Shown here piece by piece: positions 1 to 64,000 of a DNA stretch of 64,000 nucleotides (position 1 is its first letter; every line of letters starts with the position of its first letter). The stretch lies in contig NC_134539.1 in NCBI RefSeq assembly GCF_050624435.1, positions 46,346,001-46,410,000 on the forward strand, given 5' to 3'. The stretch comes from Tenrec ecaudatus (lineage: Eukaryota; Chordata; Mammalia; Afrosoricida; Tenrecidae). The notes beneath the pieces were generated by a model. The model had not been told where the DNA came from. It made no database searches and worked only from the letters and a program-made list of their open reading frames with translations. The translations under genes and the position numbers were made by a program.

Positions 1-110
1 TGCTGGTTGGGCTCCTGGCACTCCCTTGTGGTCTCCCATCTAAGTACTAACCAGGCTGACCCTGCTTAGCTTCTGAGATCAGAGCACCCTCAAAGTGGGA
101 GGGCCTTGGC
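1..110 (-). pseudogene. 5S rRNA-derived retropseudogene (or 5S-derived SINE head)
   Basis: On the minus strand the segment follows 5S rRNA: TCTGATCTCGGAAGCTAAGCAG in the gene corresponds to TCAGAAGCTAAGCAGGGTCA here, and GGTTAGTACTTAGATGGGAG retains the internal promoter region. It differs from functional 5S at many sites and has lost several bases in the 5' third (around 86-100), so it is not a working gene. It lies just past the proposed TMEM245 polyadenylation site. No A-rich tail or target duplication is visible because the window starts here. Confidence 0.85.
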
Positions 111-463
111 AGGATGGTTTCTCCCTTCATATTGTCTGCCTGAGGCCCCCAACCCCAAGTATCAGACAAGCGTCATCCCAAGCACCGGTGAAATGTGACT
201 CTGACAGTGCGTCTAGTTGGTTCTTCAGCTTGCTGACCAGTAATGCACAGAGCAGTTATTCCTATACAAATGAGAGCCATTACTTCGAGCCCCTCTCCTC
301 TCCTCTCCAAACACGAGTATTTCCAAAGATACTGCCATGTACCAGAGGCAACAAGCCTAAGAAACAGATGGATATATTCATGAAAGGTTCGCATCGCTAG
401 AGACAAAACTTTTTAACTGAAATGAGAACAGGTTTACCAACGGATTCAGTCAACACTATTAAT

Positions 464-469
464 TTTATT
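464..469 (-). terminator. Candidate TMEM245 polyadenylation signal AATAAA
   Basis: The plus strand reads TTTATT, i.e. AATAAA in the transcript, in an AT-rich context that also holds ATATTTTGAAATAAAATTAA. The following 40 transcript bases contain TGACTG and GTTGGT, a modest GU-rich element. It is the last clear signal in the window on this strand, and no TMEM245-like sequence is recognised past it. Transcript evidence is needed to fix the true end. Confidence 0.5.
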
Positions 470-2668
470 TCAAAATATAAATATTTTATATTTACAAAGA
501 AGTTTACATCAGTAGGTTGTCAAAGCAGGTTAATTAAAGCTAAGAAATAGCATTTATGTGAAAATACAGAATACTGCTGTATTTGAAAATTCCTTTTACT
601 TTCAAACCATGCCCACTTTGCCTGAGTGCCAAGTTGATAACATTTTCAAACGGTTACATAACAATTACTAGTAAATGCACCCAATCTGGATTTCAAAGTC
701 CAATAGTATTTTCAAGAACACTCTAAGTCATCTCAACAGGTGACATCGCAAGGGGCAAAAGGCAGGTTATCTTTGGGTTAAGTTCAAGAAAGAAATACTT
801 TCTTGCAATAGAAAAGAAATGGTACCCTGCAGTACGCCAAAATGCTACTAAGACTCGCCTCCACATCTCCTGGTACACCATTGAACGCTCGAGAAAGAAA
901 CTAAGAAACCAGGTGCGGAAGAAAGAATTCTGGACCTGGAGTCAGAACTCCCGTAACTGGACTCTGGCTCCATCCTTTTATGGTATAACCTTAAGGTGAG
1001 GGGAAACCACAACAAAATTTTCAGAACCTCCAGTATCTCGGTGCAGCAAGACGACATTGTTAATGCTTAACACCTGCCTCCGAGGACTCTAATGAAAATG
1101 ATAAAGTGCCATTCGAAAGCAGTATGAACAGCGTACTATCCACAGGTCATCACTGTATCTGCACACTGCTGGGGGTCCTTAAAAACTTGCAAAACTAAAC
1201 CAATACTGATGTACACACCATAGGTGGAAAACAATCTCTATACTTTAAGTATAGTTCTGGACTATGAATATACTTTCTCTCTAGTATCCCTCACTGCACT
1301 TGTTAAAGCTCATTAAAGCTTTGGGGAAGCATGGTGACAGATTTATTTACTTTTCAGTATTGCCATAAGAGGTGTCTTCTAAGGGGCAGTCCCGTTGCTC
1401 TGCTAGAGCCATGTTTCCCAAAGGAGGGTCTCTGGACACAGAGTCCACAGAGGCACTGAGTCAAGTCAATCTAGTAAACATAGTCCTTAAACCCTCCTGT
1501 AAATTCACAATACCTAACAGTGTGTTAAAAACACATACAAGTCCTTCAGTACAAAAACAAATCCAGCATTCCTCAATTTTAATTAACCACAAAGTCCACT
1601 GCCCTCCACATTTTTTTTTCCCTCCCACAACATCTATTAACATCCCAGAACTACTGCTATAAGAAATAAGAAACACCTTTTGGAAAATGCTGCTCAACCA
1701 CAGGGAAAAGGGAAAGGAGGTACTACAAGAACTACTGGGGGGCGGGAGGGGGCACAAACTAACCTCTGGTCTATTCAGAATGCTGCAGTTAACTGGCTGT
1801 TACGAGTGATTCCTTTAAGTGTGTCTAGAAAATTAAAATGTACCATCACTAGAGCACACCAATATATCTGCACATTGATTGATTCTTTAAAAACTTTCAT
1901 CTCTGAGCATTTCTTGTTGGGTACTGCAATGTTCCCGAAGCACTAATACAACCCCGAGGGAATTAGCAGTGCTACAAAGTCCTGGTGGGTGGCAAGGGGT
2001 GGTGTTAAGATCAAAGCTAGCAGACTAGCAGACTCTTAAAAGGCTGCCATTTTCTTCCAAAGGCTGCAGTGTTTGTAAACACGGGGTCTCCAAAGGACTT
2101 CTCATGCATCCTCCCCTGTGATCAGGAGTCAACTCCCACCAGTCACAGACCTCAAGGGAAAACTGCCCGCTGACTCTCAGAGTAGGGAACCCTTGCTATT
2201 TTAAAAAAATAAGACCGGCTATTTTGCACAATAATTAAGTCTGACAGATCACTTAAAAGACATGGAGGTGCACATCTGTAAGGAGTTTTGCTCTCACCTC
2301 TCTCTGTGCCCTCCCCAGCCCCCCTCCATTCAGTTGACAGGTGAATAGTTACTGCATACTTGAAATCAACCTTCGATAAAGTTATGAAAGGACAAGATAT
2401 GGAGATGGAGTTGAATCTACTGGTGTTCACTGAAACAATTTCTACTCCATGAACACGTGGTTTGTTCCCAGGGAAACTTTTTCTTTTTCTGGGCCCGTCC
2501 TGAGCAGGCATCTGAAGATACATTATCTCTGAGACCAGTTGGTCCCTATGCTTAATGAAAAGTCTATAAAATCTTTGCACTATTTGAGAGTCTTTAAAAG
2601 GGGGAGAAACAGGGCCTGCTAGGAGGGATCCTCCTTTCCTTTTTTAAAGTCTCTGGGAGACTTCCCAA

Positions 2669-2876
2669 GGAGCCCTGGTAATTAAGTGGTTAACGTGCTT
2701 AGCCGCTACCAGAAAAGGCCCAGGGGACTGGAACCCACCAGCACTCGGCAGGAGAAAGATGTGGCAGTCTGCTTCTGTACACGTTACAGCCACGGAAACA
2801 CAGGGGCATTCTGCTATGTCTCATACCGACCTTAGGGGCTGGAACCGACAGGCAGGCATGGATTTGGACTTTGGTG
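2669..2876 (+). mobile_element. AfroSINE in the TMEM245 3' UTR
   Basis: Starts GGAGCCCTGGTAATTAAGTG (tRNA-derived head) and contains GAACCCACCAGCACTCGGCA, GATGTGGCAGTCTGCTTCTG and a degenerate 3' half ending GGATTTGGACTTTGG. Nearly full length. Antisense within the message. Confidence 0.88.
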
Positions 2877-3289
2877 AGACTTCCTCTAGTCTCAGGTTCC
2901 AGAACAGGGCTGTAGAGCTCAAGTTAGTTCAAGCTGGTGTTGCATCACTGCTGCTAATTTCAGCAACTCTGAACTACTTTCTCACAGCCCAGATTTCCCC
3001 TCTGAAAACGCTCTAGTCACGGCTGGGTGTTAGCTTCAGTTTGATTATCTGTAATATCACTTTATGCAGCTAAAAGAACTGTGGAGTAACATACTTAGCA
3101 CACACAGATGAATTCATTGTGTATAATGTGCTTCTTACTAATATGTGCTCAGTATCGCTAAACCTTTGTCAATACCTAGTGAACAAAACCCAAAACTGAG
3201 TTTAACATTGAATGCACAAAATTTACATTTAGCATTTCACATGATCTGGCTGAGATTTAAAGTAAGGAAGGCCTTCACTGAGACACCCC

Positions 3290-3380
3290 CTTCAAGTCCC
3301 CTGCCCAGTGCCTGGGGCAACGCCTACAATGTAGCGCAAACTTAACAAATTTCTGAACGAATGAATGAACTGAATAAAGA
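3290..3380 (+). repeat. L2 3' end in the 3' UTR
   Basis: GCCCAGTGCCTGGGGCAACG followed by ACAAATTTCTGAACGAATGA is the L2 terminus. Confidence 0.6.
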
Positions 3381-3570
3381 ACAGAACACAGAAACTTAGT
3401 GGCCAAATCAAACCAGTGGGAAGATACCAGATTATCATTACTGAAAAGGGGCTTTAGTCAAAAGAACTCATGGTCATCTTTTCCAGATGCATTTTACCTA
3501 AGTGCTAGCAGAACACATTTAAGCCAATTATTATTCATTATACTTCATGATGAGAAGATATTTCTTATCC

Positions 3571-3600
3571 AAAAAAAAAAAGAGAGAGAGAGAGAGAAAA
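3571..3600. repeat. A-run followed by (AG)n, in the 3' UTR
   Basis: A run of eleven A followed by eight AG units; in the transcript it is a CU run ahead of a U run. Confidence 0.9.
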
Positions 3601-4075
3601 AGAACATCTTTGGTACTTTGGAACCCCTTTTCCTCCATATTTCTAAGCTCGAGGAAGACTCTGGTGATTGTCTAAACATGGGGACAGCTGCAAATCAAAG
3701 ACCTGGGGACTAGTGTCAGGCAATCATTAACTGTAGGACACACTAACACGTGAGTGGGCAGCAAGGGCTGTGCCGTCTCACAGCACGGACTGAGGAACAG
3801 GGAGTAAGACTCCAGAAGGAGGGAGGGCCGTGGTTCAACAGTTTGCAGGGACAGAAGCAGGAGACTGAGCTCAAGGTTTACTAAGTGTTTTGAGACTGAG
3901 TTGCTCACTTCACTTTCTCAAACCTTAGCTCCCCAATAATGTGAAACCAGTATGGAACAATGGGAAATGGTAGGAAAAAGATGGTGTGAAAGGGTTGCAA
4001 AATAGCATGTGCGAAACGTGTTAGCGAAATGTAACACAATATGCTAGTTAGTAACATCTAGGGCATTGGAAAAGT

Positions 4076-4165
4076 TACTTGATTCAACAAGCATTCATAG
4101 AGTGTCTTATGTGCAAGGCACTGTGCTAAGTGGTGAGAGAAAAAATACAATATAAATATAAAATT
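4076..4165 (+). repeat. L2 remnant in the 3' UTR
   Basis: ATTCAACAAGCATTCATAGA then GTGCAAGGCACTGTGCTAAG. Confidence 0.6.
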
Positions 4166-4431
4166 CTACTGCTAATCAGTAACTAATGGGCAAACTTACA
4201 ACTAATGAAATAGCTACATGTAGCAAAAACAGAATATTGATATTCCTGAGATTTTTCACTAACAAAACAAAACCAACAAGAGAAAAAATTACCACCCTGG
4301 CATGAATTCTACCATGTATTTACCATTAAGAGCAGCTTAATGTGTGGGTCAATGTGGTCAGCCACATTCTAGAACTCTAACGCCCAGGACAGGGAGAAGA
4401 GCTTCCTTCCGCCTTTGTGTCTACTATGGGT

Positions 4432-4449
4432 GCAGCAGCAGCAGCAGCA
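4432..4449. repeat. Six GCA triplets, in the 3' UTR
   Basis: Six uninterrupted GCA triplets, read as TGC/CTG in the TMEM245 message. Confidence 0.9.
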
Positions 4450-4975
4450 TGCCACCAATGTTACCCCGAGGAGGCCTTCCTTCTGAAATAGGAATACCAA
4501 ATGCTTGGCAGGTAGGAAGCGTACTTCTCCCGCTAACACACTGCGACATACTAAAAGGTGGAAATCCTCTTCATTGAAAAGTGACTGTCAGAGGAAAAAA
4601 TAATAACTGTTTTCTTAAACTGGAGAAAATTACATAGTATACACTTTTAATACCAAGTAGGTTTTGAGCTCTTAAAATAACTTTATAAATATACATAATA
4701 TATAGATTATCAAAGTGAGAAAATTCCAAATCATGGTACCAGTGTATAAATAGAAGCTTTTCAAGCCATCTTAGCAACAGTTTAAGTAAGCAAACCACAG
4801 TTCTAAGCTCTAATGCTGTGCTTCAAGACGCAAAGCAGGCCTTGGCAAGTTCTCTCTGGTCCAGTCATCCGCTATGCTTGCTAGGCGCAGCTGAAGGGAC
4901 CCAAGGTCACAGGCTGAGCTGAACTCATCACTGCTGGTGGAGCTTCTTCTGAGAGAAAGCTTTGCAGGGGCCATG

Positions 4976-61260
<56,285 letters not shown>

Positions 61261-61284
61261 TCAAGACACAGGTCAGTAACCAGG

Positions 61285-61530
61285 AGCAGAGGTGGGACAC
61301 AGTATTAACCAGGTTCAAATCCCAAGTCTGTAATTACTAGTTGCATGATCACGGGCATATCACTTTAATATCTAGGGGGTCTTAGTTTCCTGAAGTATAA
61401 AATAGGGCTTATAAATTCTGTCCTTATATAAAAATTAAATGAAACAAAATGTATAAAATGCTTAGAAAAATGTCTAATATGTAGGAAGCATTTAATAAAT
61501 ATAAGTTGTCACCATTATCTATATCAAAAC
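61285..61530 (+). repeat. MIR (ancient mammalian SINE)
   Basis: AGGTTCAAATCCCAAGTCTG, AGTTGCATGATCACGGGCAT, TAGTTTCCTGAAGTATAAAA and AGCATTTAATAAATATAAG. Confidence 0.8.
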
Positions 61531-63028
61531 TACCAGCTTTGAGTAGCATAAATTACAAGGACTAGCACTCCTAGGTATTCACTGTATCTATCTTTTCAGT
61601 CATTCGTTAGTAGTCAGGGTAGAGAATCTCGCCACAGAGCTAAGCAAAGTACCCTAAATACAGTGGACAACAAAAAGCTCGAGGGAAAGTGCAGACCAGT
61701 AGATTGAACCTTCAACGCTATAGTCTCTAGGACTATTTCTCCGACCTGTTGACATCACTTCAAGGTACAGTAAATAGTCAATACATTTTAGCTAAATTGG
61801 TGAAAAATATGCAATATCATTCAAGTTAATACACGAATCATTCAACAAATTCTGAACATATGAAAGTTTTAGCACAATAAGAGAACATCCCCCCAAAATA
61901 AAGAAGGAATAATGGTGAATTATAGAGATAAGATTTGACAACTACTCTTTTCAAACAGGAATGCATTTAATAACTTCCCTCACAGGGAGGGCCTTATAAC
62001 CCCAGAGACTCAGAAGGGAGATGACAAGCCAGACAGAAGACTGCCAGAGCCAAGATCCTGGGCAAGGTCATGATGTTGGATAAACGTCCAGGCTAAAAAT
62101 AGGCACGTGGGCAAGAGAACATTAATCTTGGGGCCCAAGAACTATAAACAAACAAGAGAGTGCATCCACGGTTTCGAGTGTCAATTACAGGGTGGAGGCT
62201 CAAATAACAGGGGATCTACAGAAGCCCAAGCAAGCCAGACACTGATATTAGCAGCCTAGCACCCGGGGACAGAAACTCTAAGTCTGAAGCACAGAAAAAG
62301 ATCAAAAGGTTGGACAGAACGTGTGAACAGAGGCGAATTCTGCAATGACCAAAAGAATATTTTTAAATTGGGAAAATATAGTTTTAAACTAGTCTAAATG
62401 AGGAGTGCCTTCTTGATCTACTCCATTCTTTTGCATAGAGTTAGTGGCTGCTGCCAGAAATAAATCCAAAGACACTGGAAAGCAGACTGCATGCCAAGTA
62501 AACCCTTCCCAACATGTACACAGAGCTCCCTTTGAAGGTGGCTTCTGTTTCCATGACTAATGTCGATAATCTCTCAGGCTCTCTCTGAAGGCTTTGAGTA
62601 TGACCTCACTGCACTACTACTGGTCAAGGGCAGAAGCTTGTAGATGGGCCTGTAGGAGTTGCTCTGGGTCTATTAAATCAAACATTCCAGAATTGAGGAG
62701 AGCAGGGAATAAATCAGCAGGAAATTTTGTTTATTTCTTTTCCTTTTCCAATTTGGGTTCACCTGAATAAGAACTATTCATACTGCATGCTTCCCCAAGA
62801 TGTTTAAAGTACCTATGAGGCCTCTCTTGCAAATAAAAAAAATCAAATTATTTATAAACAATTACCAATAAAAGGAACAGCACTCAGCTGTACTTGCCAC
62901 GGTTTCTCAGGCTGGGTGTGCAGGCTAAGAAAGACACGTGTGACAGCTGTTTCCCTAGCTCTTGAAGAAGCACTTCTTAAACTCACAAGTCATGGCCCAC
63001 TGGGCCTAAATGTGCTCCTCTGTAAAAT

Positions 63029-63200
63029 GAGTGCCCTGGTGGCACAGTGGTTAAACAGTGGGCTTGCCAAGCCAGAGGCTGACGGTTCTAACCTACCCAG
63101 GAGCTCTGCAGGAACAAAGACCTGACAGTCTGCTTCTGTGAAGATTTCAGCCCCGGAACCATTAGGGGAAAGTTCTACCTGTCACAGCAGCAAACGACAA
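63029..63200 (+). mobile_element. AfroSINE
   Basis: GAGTGCCCTGGTGGCACAGT, GGAGCTCTGCAGGAACAAAG, CAGTCTGCTTCTGTGAAGAT and GAACCATTAGGGGAAAGTTC. Confidence 0.87.
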
Positions 63201-63499
63201 GTTGGCGCCCAATATCAACAACAAAATGAGGAGGATACCAATGTCGCTGGATTGCTGAGAGAGTGAGGTGAGCTGCCATACATAAAGAGCCGAACAGAAC
63301 TCACCCTTGCTAAGAGATCACAATCATTGATCGTGTCCCTTTTCTCACAGGCCAGGCAACTTAACCAAGCTCGAGTCCTGGTTCCCACCGAGTTGGCACA
63401 GAAGAATGGAGGGGCTGACAGCAGCAGCTGAGTGCAGCAGGGGTTCGTTGTTAGTATTTCCCTTAGGTCACCGGAGGATGACTTTCAAAGAGTCTGGTG

Positions 63500-63620
63500 A
63501 GGGAGACATTACTGGGCATACGATCAAGCAAGGTAGGTTTAAACCTTAGCTCCTTCATTTATAACTCTTGTGACTTTGGGCAAGTCAGCTACCTTCTGAG
63601 ATCAGACACCATCATCTTCA
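63500..63620 (+). repeat. MIR fragment
   Basis: TAAACCTTAGCTCCTTCATT and CTTGTGACTTTGGGCAAGTC are the MIR core; the 3' end is lost. Confidence 0.7.
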
Positions 63621-63689
63621 TAATGGAGACGTCATCTATTTATAAGGTTTTGTTTGGTTGTTGTTATTTTAGGATCACAGAATTAAACG

Positions 63690-64000
63690 CATTTGAACTA
63701 GAATAACTGGATGCTATCTTACTGGCAATGATCAAAGATTCTACAGAAGAATTCTGTTCAAAGAGAGAAAGTGAAGGACAGAATTTCAAATGCCCATGAA
63801 TTCCAGATTTCCAGAAGCTATGGAGGATGGATGAACCTTGAAAGTCCAGCCCTGAGAGATGCTTTAAACTTCAAACCCCGAATACCCTCTAAAACCTTCC
63901 TTAAAGCCAACAGTCGCTTAGCTGATCAAGCAGAAAGGATCTGTCTAACGCAGCATACTCTTTTCAGAATTAGCTACGTGGGATCAAACTGACAAGAAAC
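63690..64000 (+). repeat. Unnamed dispersed repeat, family C, copy 2 (runs off the window)
   Basis: GAATTTCAAATGCCCATGAA, TTCCAGATTTCCAGAAGC, GGATGGATGAACCTTGAAAG and ATACTCTTTTCAGAATTAGC line up with 48155-48345 of copy 1. Cut off by the window end. Confidence 0.55.

Larger units (their letters stand above)
464..4975 (-). other. TMEM245: TMEM245 3' untranslated region (inferred extent)
   Basis: Sequence downstream of the stop codon. The end is inferred from an AATAAA at 464-469 with cleavage expected near 440-455; other AATAAA-like hexamers (for example around 1342-1347) could give shorter messages. A UTR of about 4.5 kb would fit the long TMEM245 message known from other mammals. It contains an AfroSINE (2669-2876, same strand as the window, so antisense in the transcript), two L2 remnants (3290-3380, 4076-4165), an A-run followed by AG dinucleotides (3571-3600) and six GCA triplets (4432-4449). 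The rest looks unique. Confidence 0.6.

Noticed and set aside
63230-63330. Possible exon 3 donor (AAGG/GTGAGT on the minus strand)
   Set aside because: In the phase needed for exon 4 a stop lies four codons upstream, and the sequence does not look like TMEM245.

Overview
This window is a stretch of mammalian chromosome carrying most of one gene, TMEM245 (formerly C9orf5), on the minus strand. I could place fifteen consecutive coding exons. If the human gene has 18 exons, they are exons 4 to 18. Every exon has AG/GT borders, every exon-exon phase closes, and together they encode 607 residues ending in a TGA at 4976-4978. The first three exons and the promoter are not recognisable here and probably lie beyond position 64000. 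The 3' UTR runs from 4975 down to an AATAAA near 464-469. The microRNA gene mir-32 sits in intron 14 (26283-26352) on the same strand, which is its place in other placental mammals.

The repeats point to Afrotheria. There are more than twenty tRNA-derived SINEs of the AfroSINE type (5' end like GAGCCCTGGTGG). There are four pieces of a BovB-like RTE LINE, whose 3' tail the AfroSINEs share. Many 3' ends of one L1 family carry a long lineage-specific 3' UTR ending in CCCCAATAAAATGATTTT. One hAT element of the SPIN/OposCharlie type with clear terminal inverted repeats (24668-25194) suggests a tenrec, since SPIN transposons are known there. The species call is inference.

Layout by coordinate: 1-110 is a 5S rRNA-derived pseudogene. 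464-4975 is the TMEM245 3' UTR, which has taken in an AfroSINE and L2 pieces. 4976-5021 is the last coding exon. 5022-16635 is intron 17, full of RTE, L1 and SINE insertions, several nested. 16636-21357 holds exons 17, 16 and 15. 21358-32425 is intron 14 with mir-32, SPIN and a 1.8 kb L1 3' UTR. 32426-32820 holds exons 14 and 13 around a 126-base intron. 39386-61101 holds exons 12 to 4. 61102-64000 is part of intron 3.

The encoded protein is a multi-pass membrane protein whose C-terminal half belongs to the AI-2E transporter (PF01594) family. mir-32 is expected to be made from the same primary transcript. I see no second protein-coding gene, no CpG island, no CRISPR array and no novel multi-gene system. 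The interest lies in mir-32, the splice architecture and the dated, nested transposon insertions.
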